A stretch of DNA of 64,000 bases from NCBI GenBank assembly GCA_003243445.1, contig QFQQ01000023.1:21130-85129 (forward strand). Reading direction: 5' to 3'. Both the position numbers and the translations under genes were made by a program. Shown piece by piece: positions 7,991-16,502 of the stretch. Each line of letters begins with the position of its first letter. Positions within the stretch are counted from its first letter, which is position 1. This DNA is from Citrobacter freundii. GTDB lineage: Bacteria > Bacteroidota > Bacteroidia > Chitinophagales > Chitinophagaceae. The notes beneath the pieces are model-generated. The model made no database searches, was not told where the DNA came from, and saw only the letters and a program-made list of their open reading frames with translations.

Positions 7991-10234
7991 ATGGACAAAT
8001 TGATCTATCTCGTTCCCGTGATGGGCGTCATAGGGCTGCTCTACACGATTGCTAAGTTTAATTGGGTTTCCAAACAGGATGCTGGTACGGACCGTATGAA
8101 AGAAATCAGCAACTACATTGCCGAAGGTGCCATGGCTTTTCTGAAAGCTGAATGGAAGATCCTCGGTTACTTCGTTGTGATCGTTGCCGTTCTGCTTGCT
8201 GTAATGGCAAAAGCAAATCCTCACTCACATCCGGCCATTGCCATTGCCTTTGTGATCGGTGCTATTCTCAGCGCCTTTGCAGGATTTATCGGAATGAAAG
8301 CTGCTACGAAAGCCAATGTGCGCACGGCACAGGCTGCACGTACAAGCCTCAGTAAAGCATTGAATGTATCTTTTACAGGCGGTGCGGTAATGGGTGTTGG
8401 TGTTGCAGGTCTTGCAGTGCTTGGTCTTGGTGGTTTATATATTGTATTGAAACAGATCTTCGCGCCAGATGCTGAAGTGAATTCAGAAGAGATGCTTCAA
8501 ACAATTGAGGTGTTGACCGGCTTCTCTCTCGGTGCGGAATCCATCGCATTGTTTGCACGTGTTGGTGGTGGTATCTATACCAAGGCCGCTGACGTTGGTG
8601 CTGACCTCGTTGGTAAAGTGGAAGCAGGTATTCCGGAAGACGATCCCCGTAACCCCGCAACCATCGCCGATAACGTAGGTGATAACGTGGGTGATGTGGC
8701 TGGTATGGGTGCTGACCTTTTCGGTTCTTATGTAGCGACCGTTCTTGCAACCATCGTACTTGGTCAGCAGACGATCATCCGTGATACTGATCTGCTCGGA
8801 GGCTTCTCTCCTGTTGTGTTGCCAATGCTGATCGCTGGTGTTGGTATCATCTTCTCTATCATTGCAACATTGTTCGTACGTATCAGTGAGACTGCTGGTA
8901 TCAATACATCTACTGTACAGAGAGCATTGAATATGGGTAACTGGGGTTCTATGGTCCTGACTGCGATCGTAGCCCTGGTGCTTGTTAACTGGTTGCTTCC
9001 ATATCAGATGGAACTACGCGGTGTACTGTTCACCAAATGGGGTGTGGCAGGTGCGATCGGCGTGGGCCTGTTGGTTGGTGCGTTGATGAGTGCGATCACG
9101 GAATATTACACAGCAATGGGTAAACGCCCTGTGCTCAGCATCATCCGTCAATCTTCTACTGGTCATGCAACAAATGTGATCGGTGGTCTTGCGGTTGGTA
9201 TGGAATCTACCTTCCTGCCGATCCTCGTACTGGCCGGTGGTATCTGGGGCTCTTATGCATGCGCTGGTCTTTACGGCGTGGCGATCGCCGCTGCAGGTAT
9301 GATGGCTACAACAGCCATGCAGCTTGCGATCGATGCATTCGGACCAATTGCGGATAACGCAGGCGGTATTGCAGAAATGAGCGAGCTTCCAAAAGAAGTA
9401 CGTGAAAAAACTGACGTGCTTGATGCCGTAGGTAATACCACTGCTGCTACCGGTAAAGGTTTTGCGATCGCTTCAGCAGCATTGACTGCTCTGGCGCTGT
9501 TCGCAGCTTTCGTTGGTGTGGCTGGAATTTCCGGTATCGATATCTATAAAGCAAATGTACTGGCTTGCCTGTTTGTTGGCGCGATGGTTCCATTCATCTT
9601 CTCTTCCCTCGCGATCCGCGCTGTTGGCGAAGCTGCGATGGCAATGGTGGAAGAAGTTCGCCGCCAGTTCAAATCGATCCCCGGCATTATGGAAGGAACA
9701 GGCAAACCTGAATATGATAAATGCGTAGCGATCTCCACGCAGGCTTCTATTAAAAAAATGATGCTGCCTGGCGCAATCGCGATCGTTTCTCCGCTGATCA
9801 TCGGTTTTATGCCAGGCCTCGGCGCTGAAGCATTGGGTGGATTCCTCGCCGGTGCAACTGTATCTGGTGTACTGATGGGCATGTTCCAGAACAATGCCGG
9901 TGGTGCATGGGATAACGCTAAAAAATCTTTTGAGAAAGGTGTTGAGATCAATGGTCAGACTTACTACAAAAAATCTGAGCCACACAAAGCATCGGTAACC
10001 GGTGACACAGTAGGTGATCCTTTCAAAGACACTTCAGGACCTTCCATGAACATCCTCATTAAACTGATGTCGATCGTATCATTGGTAATTGCTCCTACAC
10101 TCGCACAGATCGCGGCTAAAAACGTGGACGATGTGAAGGTGACAAAACCAGCAGTTACACAACCTGCAGTAAAAGGAACAGTGAAAACTGCCAACGCAGA
10201 AAAGACTATTGCGTATAATGCAGAACTGAAATAA
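7991..10234 (+). CDS. hppA: Membrane-bound ion-pumping pyrophosphatase, K+-dependent type
   Basis: Integral membrane pyrophosphatase that couples hydrolysis of PPi to pumping of Na+ and/or H+ out of the cytoplasm. The 747-aa protein has about 16 membrane segments. The substrate site is plain: DVGADLVGKVE at residues 201-211, DNVGDNVGD at 227-235, and a second Asp-rich loop with GDTVGDPFKDT near residue 675. The motif GNTTAATGKG near residue 480 has Ala at the position that is Lys in K+-independent enzymes, so by established family rules this is a K+-dependent form, the class that includes Na+ pumps. A C-terminal tail of about 40 residues (after AAKNVDD) is extra. The gene stands alone with a terminator 40 bp downstream. 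Confidence 0.96.
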   Translation: MDKLIYLVPVMGVIGLLYTIAKFNWVSKQDAGTDRMKEISNYIAEGAMAFLKAEWKILGYFVVIVAVLLAVMAKANPHSHPAIAIAFVIGAILSAFAGFIGMKAATKANVRTAQAARTSLSKALNVSFTGGAVMGVGVAGLAVLGLGGLYIVLKQIFAPDAEVNSEEMLQTIEVLTGFSLGAESIALFARVGGGIYTKAADVGADLVGKVEAGIPEDDPRNPATIADNVGDNVGDVAGMGADLFGSYVATVLATIVLGQQTIIRDTDLLGGFSPVVLPMLIAGVGIIFSIIATLFVRISETAGINTSTVQRALNMGNWGSMVLTAIVALVLVNWLLPYQMELRGVLFTKWGVAGAIGVGLLVGALMSAITEYYTAMGKRPVLSIIRQSSTGHATNVIGGLAVGMESTFLPILVLAGGIWGSYACAGLYGVAIAAAGMMATTAMQLAIDAFGPIADNAGGIAEMSELPKEVREKTDVLDAVGNTTAATGKGFAIASAALTALALFAAFVGVAGISGIDIYKANVLACLFVGAMVPFIFSSLAIRAVGEAAMAMVEEVRRQFKSIPGIMEGTGKPEYDKCVAISTQASIKKMMLPGAIAIVSPLIIGFMPGLGAEALGGFLAGATVSGVLMGMFQNNAGGAWDNAKKSFEKGVEINGQTYYKKSEPHKASVTGDTVGDPFKDTSGPSMNILIKLMSIVSLVIAPTLAQIAAKNVDDVKVTKPAVTQPAVKGTVKTANAEKTIAYNAELK

Positions 10235-10272
10235 AGAGTTTTAAGAGCTTAATCATAACCATTAATAATTGT

Positions 10273-10308
10273 AAGTCCTGCTGTTTCTACAGCGGGGCTT
10301 ATTTTTTT
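10273..10308 (+). terminator. Rho-independent terminator after hppA
   Basis: An 11-bp stem (AAGTCCTGCTG with CAGCGGGGCTT, two G-T pairs) around a short TTTCTA loop, followed by a T-rich tract at 10301-10308. Confidence 0.8.
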
Positions 10309-10720
10309 GCAGGAGCAGAAATGGAATTCAATGTCATTCGCCCCCCGGCACGATGCGGCCGGACGTTATAACATTGAAGATTACACGCAGTTTCTGACTA
10401 TTGATGTCCCGTGAAGTGTCTATGTCCGTTTCTCTGTGGTGCAATCTTCTGCCAAACCATGAACGGGCTTTCCTCCAACCCTCAGTTTCCCTCCCCTCCA
10501 ATAATCAAATAATTCTGTTTTACAAGACAGTAACAGCCCCGCATATCTTCCCCGCGCACCCAATCCTTCGATCAAAACACAAGCTTGCTGCCCCCAACCA
10601 CATCCCCAAAAAATCCCTCAAAAAATGTAACCTGTCGCCTGCCTTTTCCGTCCTATTACACAACTGGTTCATTGTTAACCATTGTTAAAAAACCTTAAAT
10701 AAAAACTTCCTATGTTCTTT
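10309..10720. other. Gap between hppA terminator and blaI operator
   Basis: A plus-strand frame at 10401-10688 is rich in Pro, Ser and His, matches no family and begins without context, so I do not call it. Nothing else is visible. Confidence 0.45.
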
Positions 10721-10738
10721 ATACGAAAAAGGTCGTAT
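10721..10738. promoter_or_regulatory. Candidate BlaI-family operator
   Basis: A perfect dyad, ATACGA-N6-TCGTAT, lies 25 bp before the start chosen for the BlaI-like gene. BlaI/MecI dimers bind dyads near their own promoter, so this is a plausible autoregulatory site. The sequence differs from the staphylococcal TACA/TGTA operator, so the assignment rests on position and symmetry. Confidence 0.5.
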
Positions 10739-10762
10739 ATTCGGCCTGTAAAACCCCAAACC

Positions 10763-11146
10763 ATGTCAGTAACAAGATCTATAAAGCCGACCGAAAGCGA
10801 ACTGGAAATACTGCAAATACTTTGGACAAAGGGTCTGGCAACCGTTAGAGAGGTACATGAGGAACTGGCTTCTTCAAAAGAAGTTGGTTATACTACAACA
10901 TTGAAGCTGATGCAGATCATGCATGAGAAAGGATTGGTGAAAAGAGATGATTCAATGCGTACCCACGTTTACCAGGCAGCAGTGAACAAGGAAAAAACCC
11001 AGAAGCATCTGCTGGGTAAAATGATCGATAGCCTGTTTGGCGGCTCACCCACCCAACTGGTGATCCAGGCACTGGGTGAAGGCAAGGCCAGCCCTGAAGA
11101 GATTGAAAAAATCCAACGTATACTGAACGATCTTAAAAAGCAATAA
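10763..11146 (+). CDS. BlaI/MecI/CopY-family transcriptional repressor
   Basis: DNA-binding repressor of 127 aa. The start at 10763 (MSVTRSIKPTESELEIL) matches the family opening; the longer frame from 10712 would translate the candidate operator. A winged helix fills residues 1-75 (LEILQILWTKGLATVREVHEEL, then VGYTTTLKLMQIMHEKGLV), and the C-terminal dimerisation helices contain LFGGSPTQLVIQAL. The gene is followed after 2 bp by an M56 metallopeptidase gene, the usual two-gene arrangement in which the membrane peptidase relieves repression. No beta-lactamase or other obvious target lies next to it, so the regulon and inducing signal are unknown. Confidence 0.93.
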   Translation: MSVTRSIKPTESELEILQILWTKGLATVREVHEELASSKEVGYTTTLKLMQIMHEKGLVKRDDSMRTHVYQAAVNKEKTQKHLLGKMIDSLFGGSPTQLVIQALGEGKASPEEIEKIQRILNDLKKQ

Positions 11147-11148
11147 AA

Positions 11149-12933
11149 ATGAACGCTATAAGCCAATCAGATTTTCTGCAGGCTTTAGGGTGGGCTGTGA
11201 TGAACAGCTTGTGGCAGATGGCGTTGTTGTGGATAGTTTACCAATTATTAACTGCAGTCTTTCATTTACAAAAATCAGCACAAAAAGCGACGCTCGCGTC
11301 TTCGCTTCTTTTTGCCGGTTTTACCTGGTTCGTATTTACTTTCCTGATCGTACTGGAAAAAAATCCCCAGGCTTCCACTTATATCAAACTGGTGAATTTC
11401 GCCAGCAGCAATGAAACATTGAACCAATGGTTCGCCGGCACCCTCCCCTGGGCTTCGCTGGTTTACCTGGTACTGCTCGTTCTGCCGATCCTTAATTTCG
11501 TTCGCAATTACCGTTACGTTCGGCACATCCGTCAAAATGGTATCAGCAAGGCGGGAGTGGAATGGCGGATATTTGTAAAAAACATTGCCGGTCATCTGGG
11601 CATCAGGAAACCGGTGCAGATCTGGATGTCAGACCTGGTAACTTCACCTGTTACCATCGGGTATCTGAAACCAGTGATCCTGCTTCCTGTCGCGGCACTC
11701 AGCCAGCTCAATACAAAACAGATCGAAGCGGTATTACTGCATGAACTTTCGCATATCAAAAGAATGGACTACCTGACAAACCTGATCACCAGGATCATCC
11801 AGACCATTCTTTATTTCAACCCGTTTGTAAAAGCATTTGCCCGCATCATTGAAAACGAGCGTGAAAAGAGCTGCGATGAAATGGTGATACAATTCCAGTA
11901 TGAGCCGGTTGGCTATGCCACCGCCCTGCTTGAACTGGAAAAATCGGCAAGGATCTCTGCCATGCAGACATTGACAGTGGCAGCAGCAGGTGGTCAGAAG
12001 AATCAGCTGCTTCACCGCATTGAATCGATCCTCGGAATCCGTAAAAAAGAAGTTTTCTCTTTCCATAAACTTGCCGGCGTACTTTCTGCCGTGATCTGTT
12101 TCCTCGCGCTGAACGCGCTGGTGATCATGAGCAAGCCTGGCCGGAACAGGACAGCACAGGGGATTTTCCTCCCGCAGCTGTCATCTCCTGTCAGCTTTTT
12201 TGTGCCGATGGATAACACAGATAAAGTTGTGCCTGCGGTAGAGGAAATGCCTAGACAGATCATTACCACAGCTCCGGTTGAACAACCGGTGGCAAGACAG
12301 TCGTCTCTTTCCGTCGTCATCCCCATCGAAGCACCGGCGGTTGCAAAAACCGACCTCGAAAAGATCAATCCGGCGATGACGGATGGCTTCATCAAGGAAA
12401 CCGTCGACAATGCTACTACTCACTTCGTAGCGGTAGCCAATGTTGAAACCATGCTTCCTGAGCTGACTCCACAGCAGGAAAGCCAGGTGAAAGAAGCGCT
12501 GATCGCATCAAAGAAAGTACTGAACGAAACCCAGTGGAAAACGGTGGAAAAAAGTATCGCTGATGCGATGACCGTTGCGGAAAAAGAGAAAGTGAAAGCC
12601 GCATTTGATAAGGCAGCAGCCACCAGCGGAAATGCAGAAATGGACAAAATGTACGATCGCCTCAGAGCCTCCTACGATCAGATCAACTGGGAAAAGCTGA
12701 ATACGCAATTGAATATTGCAGTCAACAATATCCGTCTTGACAGTTTGCGCCAGGTATATAGCCTTGCAATGATGCAGCTCAGCAGCCTCGAAAAAGAGAT
12801 GAAGCAGCAGGGACTGAAGGGCATTCCGGACAGCGATATCACTGTTGATGCGGTTCAGAAGAAGATCCAGGAACTCCAGAAAGCGAGGATGAAAGTACAG
12901 GATATGAGAGTGAAGAAAGTGATCAGCCTCTAA
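11149..12933 (+). CDS. M56-family (BlaR1-like) membrane metallopeptidase
   Basis: Inner-membrane zinc peptidase of 594 aa, a partner of the BlaI-like repressor encoded 2 bp upstream. Hydrophobic segments occur near residues 15-30, 40-65, 95-120 and 305-325. The zinc site HELSH lies near residue 198, with the downstream conserved NEREKSCDEMV near 239-249. After the last membrane segment comes a Pro-rich linker and about 200 residues of charged, helix-rich sequence. There is no penicillin-binding sensor domain as in true BlaR1, so the signal sensed should differ from beta-lactams. In the family the protease is thought to cleave or trigger loss of the repressor. The C-terminal region is the variable part of Bacteroidota members. 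Confidence 0.9.
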   Translation: MNAISQSDFLQALGWAVMNSLWQMALLWIVYQLLTAVFHLQKSAQKATLASSLLFAGFTWFVFTFLIVLEKNPQASTYIKLVNFASSNETLNQWFAGTLPWASLVYLVLLVLPILNFVRNYRYVRHIRQNGISKAGVEWRIFVKNIAGHLGIRKPVQIWMSDLVTSPVTIGYLKPVILLPVAALSQLNTKQIEAVLLHELSHIKRMDYLTNLITRIIQTILYFNPFVKAFARIIENEREKSCDEMVIQFQYEPVGYATALLELEKSARISAMQTLTVAAAGGQKNQLLHRIESILGIRKKEVFSFHKLAGVLSAVICFLALNALVIMSKPGRNRTAQGIFLPQLSSPVSFFVPMDNTDKVVPAVEEMPRQIITTAPVEQPVARQSSLSVVIPIEAPAVAKTDLEKINPAMTDGFIKETVDNATTHFVAVANVETMLPELTPQQESQVKEALIASKKVLNETQWKTVEKSIADAMTVAEKEKVKAAFDKAAATSGNAEMDKMYDRLRASYDQINWEKLNTQLNIAVNNIRLDSLRQVYSLAMMQLSSLEKEMKQQGLKGIPDSDITVDAVQKKIQELQKARMKVQDMRVKKVISL

Positions 12934-12956
12934 TTTGTCAGATGAATATATTGAAG

Positions 12957-12981
12957 AAGCAGGCCCAGGCCTGCTTTTTTT
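12957..12981 (+). terminator. Rho-independent terminator after the M56 gene
   Basis: GCAGGCC and GGCCTGC pair at 12959-12974, followed by seven T residues. It lies 24 bp after the stop codon. Confidence 0.85.
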
Positions 12982-13209
12982 ATGCGATGGAAATGAATAA
13001 TTACAGATCAGAAAGTATATACAGATACCTGGCAGCGCTTAACCCGGAAGACCGGGATCTGCATGAAATGAATTTCTATTGGATTTGACGGAAAGACGTA
13101 CAAAGGCCTCATAGCCCCGGTGACCAATCAATGTCTTTATGTTGATGCAAGGAGGTCGTCGGATGTCTGCCATCAGGAAGATGATCTGCAAAGGGCTTAT
13201 TCAACCGCC

Positions 13210-13466
13210 CTACCGGTACCCGCTACTTTGGCTGGCGTAAGGTTTCCTCCTACGCTACGGCGGACAGAGCCCGCAGATTCCGCAGATTAGTTGCTGATAA
13301 AAGACTGTCATCTGCGTAATCCGCGCATGCTGACACGGAAACTTTCCTTTCTAAAATGATAGTTCGATAGAAGGAATGACAAATCTGCGAAATCCGCCGG
13401 CTCTGTCCGCCGTAGCATAGCGGAGGAGGAAGCCTTACGCCAGCCAAAGGTGTGGGTACACGGTAG
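13210..13466. repeat. Dispersed palindromic repeat E, copy 1 (CGCAGATTT nonamers)
   Basis: About 257 bp with imperfect terminal inverted repeats of about 36 bp (CTACCG...TTTGGCTGGCGTAAGG at the left, its complement at the right), then GGCGGACAGAGCCCGCAGATT and its complement inside. Inside the arms the motif runs in nonamer steps (AAATCTGCG, TAATCTGCG, TAATCCGCG). A second copy at 34811-35064 shares the core, including AGTTGCTGATAA and AAAATGATA, at about 85 % by eye. It contains no gene. Confidence 0.85.
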
Positions 13467-14680
13467 GCACCGCCGGGGACATTGCCTCGAACGCATGCTC
13501 TACGGGCCCGATCCCGGGCAGGAAATCGCCGCGTGCGTCAACCTGGTTTTCCGCCCTGAAATCCCTGTCATCTTTAAATTGCGCGATCAATTTTAAGACG
13601 ATCCCCTATTACCGAATTATTTGAAAAACGCAAATTACTGGCCTGCGACGATTGGATCGGTGAATCTATTTCTCTATACCTGTGATACCGGAATTCCCGC
13701 CGGAGCGACCAGGAATTTGTATCGGCGATAATAGGGCCAGAGACCACCAGCGCGGGATCCCGATCTGCAAAAATGGCGGGTTCAGTAAGATCTCAGGTTA
13801 TACAGTTCACGCCCTTGCAAGTCCGCCCCACGGAAGCATACAAAACAAATTGCGAGATCACCAGCTATCAACTTACTGTAAGATCGGATACCCGCCGGAA
13901 AAGCTGGTCAGCTATCAATGAACGATTCTCGGAGCAGTCCAGTTTTCGATCGGTCTCGTCAAGCCCATCGTTCCCATTCTTTCAACTGCGATGCGATCTT
14001 CTCCATTCGCGACCTGCAATTCAGATTCACCTCAAGCCTGTCGGATTTGCTGGTGCCACCATTTGCTGCCCGGCAATGGCATTGTAACGACCTTATAAAA
14101 GCATGGCCATTCTTGCAAACCAGTGCTAAAATTATATCGGTTATTTAATATTTCACTTTAGATAAATAATCTGAAAATTGTAAAATTTATACTTCAAGAT
14201 TATATACTAATTTATTATTATTTATTATACGTTGCTGAATATGATTACAAGATTAGTTTAAAGCTTATATCTATCTATAAATCAACATACAAAATAAGTT
14301 TTTTTGTAAAAATAGGCTTAGGTTTAAAAAGACTATTTTTAGTTCTTTTTTCAGACAATATAAATAGATATTTATTTTTAATAAAAGTACGCTAGCATTT
14401 ATTAATCAGTTATTTAATTTAGTTTTTATAAAACTAATAAAGTTAACACAGTGCATCGCGATTTTAAATATCACGATTCCGTTTGTTATTAGCTTAAAGT
14501 AATTATTAAAATAAAGACCATAAAAAAAGTATTTAAAATAAATTGCTCAAAATATCTTCTTCTAAATTCATCGCTAAAAATGCATGCCTCCGCTACCCCA
14601 CCCGCCTCGCTATCGTAATTATCAGGAAGATTTAACGCCTTCTCCGGCGGCAGGAAACCCGCGATTCGTATTTTGCATTC
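13467..14680. other. Gene-poor gap ending in a strongly AT-rich stretch
   Basis: From 13467 to about 14130 composition is ordinary but all frames are short or broken. Plus-strand frames at 13682-13921 and 13773-14087 match nothing I know and could be relics. From about 14135 to 14570 the sequence becomes very AT-rich (long A and T runs, few G or C), unlike its surroundings, with no frame of note and no DnaA-box cluster. A short unassigned frame of 33 codons also sits at 12987-13088, just after the M56 terminator. Confidence 0.55.
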
Positions 14681-15139
14681 ATGATAAGATATCTCCTGAT
14701 CAGCCTGATCCTGATCGGCTCCCTGGTCTCCTGCCGGCCGCTGAAGGATCCGGTTTTTGATGGCATAGAAAGCATGTCTGTCGGCGAGGTTGGTCTCGAC
14801 AGCTCGGTTGTCACACTCAATCTGAAATACTACAACCCCAACTCTTCCGGTGCAAAACTGACAGATGCCACGGGCAGCGCCTGGATGGAAAACAACTTCC
14901 TGGGAACTTTCCGGGTCGACTCAACAGTCCGGATCCCGGCAAGAGACAGCTTCAGCGTTCCCGTCAGGTTGTCGGTCGATATGAAAAAACTGATGAAGAA
15001 TTCGATCACTCTTCTGCTGAAAAAGCAGGTGACCATACGCATCGAAGGTGAGGCCCGCGCGGGCCGGAGTGGGATCTACAGACGCTTCCCCGTGAAGTAC
15101 GAGGGTAAGCAGGATGTGAGTGAATTGATTGATTTTTGA
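14681..15139 (+). CDS. LEA type 2 (WHy-domain) lipoprotein
   Basis: Small lipoprotein of 152 aa. The signal peptide MIRYLLISLILIGSLVSC gives a lipobox LVSC with Cys at residue 18. The remainder has the LEA-14/WHy immunoglobulin-like pattern: a beta strand with L-N-L-K-Y-Y-N-P-N (residues 46-54), then a conserved DATGSAWMEN turn and the strand pair FRVDSTVRIPARDSFSVPV. Bacterial members are anchored in the envelope and their role is not established. The start at 14681 is well supported by the signal peptide. The gene follows a long AT-rich gap and has no operon partner; a bidirectional terminator separates it from the convergent HMA gene. Confidence 0.85.
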   Translation: MIRYLLISLILIGSLVSCRPLKDPVFDGIESMSVGEVGLDSSVVTLNLKYYNPNSSGAKLTDATGSAWMENNFLGTFRVDSTVRIPARDSFSVPVRLSVDMKKLMKNSITLLLKKQVTIRIEGEARAGRSGIYRRFPVKYEGKQDVSELIDF

Positions 15140-15198
15140 AACTGTGTCATTATTCCGGAAACCGGTCCCAGATCAATATCCGGCTGTGCAACAGCATT

Positions 15199-15227
15199 AA
15201 AAAAGCCTCCGTTTCCGGAGGCTTTTT
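15199..15227. terminator. Bidirectional terminator between LEA-2 and HMA genes
   Basis: AAAAAAGCCTCC and GGAGGCTTTTT enclose a GTTTC loop. The A tract on one side and T tract on the other serve both converging genes. Confidence 0.9.
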
Positions 15228-15291
15228 CAGTTATACCGAACCCGCCCGATGGCGGATTTTTTTGATTTCGCTGATTTGAAACCAGGCCTGT

Positions 15292-15675
15292 TTACTGGCC
15301 TGCAGGCTGTTCCTTTGGCTTCGGATGACCGCCTCCATCCTCCGCTTTTTTGCAGGAGATCGGTAGCCTTTTGTAAGCCTCTTCGTTGGCCGGCACATCG
15401 TCTGCATCAAATCCGGCGTTTGCAATGGCTGTTTTTATTTCCTCAATATTGATCCGGTCGATTAAAAATTTGACCGTGGTTTCACCTTTTTTTGTGTTGA
15501 TCGCAATCGAGGTAATGCCATCATACCGGTCCAGGTAAGTCGTCACCCGCTTCTTACAATCTTCGCAAAGGATGTTGGGCGTTTTGATCTTTGCTGTCTG
15601 GCTGGGTTTAACCTGTCCAAAAGAAACCATAGCCACACCAATTGCGGCCAGGATTGTCATCAAAAATTTCTTCAT
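15292..15675 (-). CDS. Secreted heavy-metal-associated (HMA) domain protein
   Basis: Exported 127-aa protein with a signal peptide ending in VSFGQ near residue 21 and one HMA (ferredoxin-like) domain at about residues 28-97. The metal motif of MxCxxC type appears as ILCEDCKKRV (residues 35-44), keeping both Cys but with Leu in place of Met two residues before the first. IAINTKKGETTVKFL and AGFDADD complete the fold. It ends with a Lys/Gly/Pro-rich tail. It probably binds Cu+ or a similar soft metal in the periplasm, but no copper ATPase or efflux gene is near. The start is well supported; upstream gene pyrE is in the same direction, 22 bp away, so co-transcription with pyrE is possible. Confidence 0.85.
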   Translation of the reverse strand: MKKFLMTILAAIGVAMVSFGQVKPSQTAKIKTPNILCEDCKKRVTTYLDRYDGITSIAINTKKGETTVKFLIDRINIEEIKTAIANAGFDADDVPANEEAYKRLPISCKKAEDGGGHPKPKEQPAGQ

Positions 15676-15697
15676 AAGGATTTATTGAACGTACAAG

Positions 15698-16333
15698 TTA
15701 CAAAACGCCTTTCCAATTGGCCGGATCATCCCGCCATTTTAACAAAATTTCCTGCTCGGAAGCGTTGACCGTTCCCTTTTCAACCGCGAGTTCGATCAAC
15801 GATGGATAGTTGGTCAGTGACTCATATTTCAGGCCGTATTTGGCAAAAGCTTCAGCCGCTACAGGAAATCCATACGTGAAAATGGAGACCATCCCAACCA
15901 CATCCAGGCCGGCTGCTTTCAGCACATCCACCACCTGGAGGCTGCTTTTTCCGGTCGATACCAGGTCTTCGATCACCACCGTCTTCTGCCCTTTTTCATA
16001 AAAGCCCTCGATCTGATTACCGAGCCCGTGTTCTTTCGGCTTGGGTCTGACATAGATATATGGAAGCTTCAACTGATCTGCCGCCATTGCCCCCCAGGCA
16101 ATGCCAGCAGTGGCAACGCCTGCAAGCAGCTCTGCCTCCGGAAACTTTTCAAAAACAACATTGCACATTTCCGACTTGATAAAGTCCCGGATAAAAGGAA
16201 AGGACAATACCCTTCTGTTATCACAATAGATCGGACTTTTCCAGCCGCTCGCCCAAGTATAGGGCTGCTGGATATTTAGTTTTACTGCATTCACCTGCAG
16301 GAGTTTTTCGGCAACAGTTTTTTCGTTTGTCAT
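15698..16333 (-). CDS. pyrE: Orotate phosphoribosyltransferase
   Basis: Cytoplasmic enzyme that transfers the ribose-5-phosphate of PRPP to orotate to give OMP, the fifth step of pyrimidine synthesis. The start at 16333 (MTNEKTVAEKLL) gives 211 aa, the usual length; a longer frame would translate the repeat arm upstream. The PRPP loop is VVIEDLVSTGKSS (about residues 121-133), and the early SGWKSPIYCDNR motif is present near residues 29-40. The -7 promoter box lies only 4 nt before the start codon. The upstream 45 bp are an exact inverted copy of those before the divergent NUDIX gene. The other pathway genes in the window, pyrR and pyrB, are about 2 kb away. Confidence 0.96.
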   Translation of the reverse strand: MTNEKTVAEKLLQVNAVKLNIQQPYTWASGWKSPIYCDNRRVLSFPFIRDFIKSEMCNVVFEKFPEAELLAGVATAGIAWGAMAADQLKLPYIYVRPKPKEHGLGNQIEGFYEKGQKTVVIEDLVSTGKSSLQVVDVLKAAGLDVVGMVSIFTYGFPVAAEAFAKYGLKYESLTNYPSLIELAVEKGTVNASEQEILLKWRDDPANWKGVL

Positions 16334-16337
16334 GGCG

Positions 16338-16345
16338 CGAAGATA
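16338..16345 (-). promoter_or_regulatory. Bacteroidota -7 box of pyrE
   Basis: TATCTTCG on the minus strand, a one-base variant of TAnnTTTG, separated from the pyrE ATG by only CGCC. This implies a leaderless or nearly leaderless mRNA. Confidence 0.6.
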
Positions 16346-16489
16346 GAGGAAAGACCGCGGACGACGGACCGCCGACCGCGGACGATTCATTATAACTCGA
16401 AAGTCATTTTATTATTCGTGCGATGTCGGAAACTTTCATTTATCGGCATCGTACCGCGGTCTGCGGTCCGTCGTCCGCGGTCTTTCCTC

Positions 16490-16497
16490 TATCTTCG
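16490..16497 (+). promoter_or_regulatory. Bacteroidota -7 box of the NUDIX gene
   Basis: TATCTTCG lies 5 nt before the ATG at 16503, inside the right arm of repeat C1. It mirrors the pyrE box exactly. Confidence 0.6.
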
Positions 16498-16502
16498 CAC
16501 CC

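Larger units (their letters stand above)
16337..16498. repeat. Heptamer-word inverted repeat C1 (GACCGCG family) in a divergent promoter
   Basis: Arms at 16337-16381 and 16454-16498 are nearly perfect complements over 45 nt. Each holds four heptamers of the type GACCGCG or GACGACG, plus the -7 boxes of pyrE and the NUDIX gene. The central 70 bp is ordinary spacer. Shorter, single-arm relatives occur at 32976-33010 and 33188-33216. Confidence 0.9.

Noticed and set aside
8373..9985. Long antisense frames within hppA
   Set aside because: These are shadows of a Gly/Ala-rich gene in a biased composition; the hppA protein has all catalytic motifs.
10401..10688. 95-codon plus-strand frame between hppA and blaI
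   Set aside because: No family match, unusual composition (Pro, His, Ser), no ribosome or promoter context; it seems a chance frame.
12987..13088. 33-codon frame directly after the M56 terminator
   Set aside because: Starts right after the T tract, lacks homology and promoter. Mentioned only in the gap entry.
14135..14570. Replication origin in the AT-rich island
   Set aside because: No cluster of TTATCCACA-like DnaA boxes and no dnaA, dnaN or gidA gene nearby.
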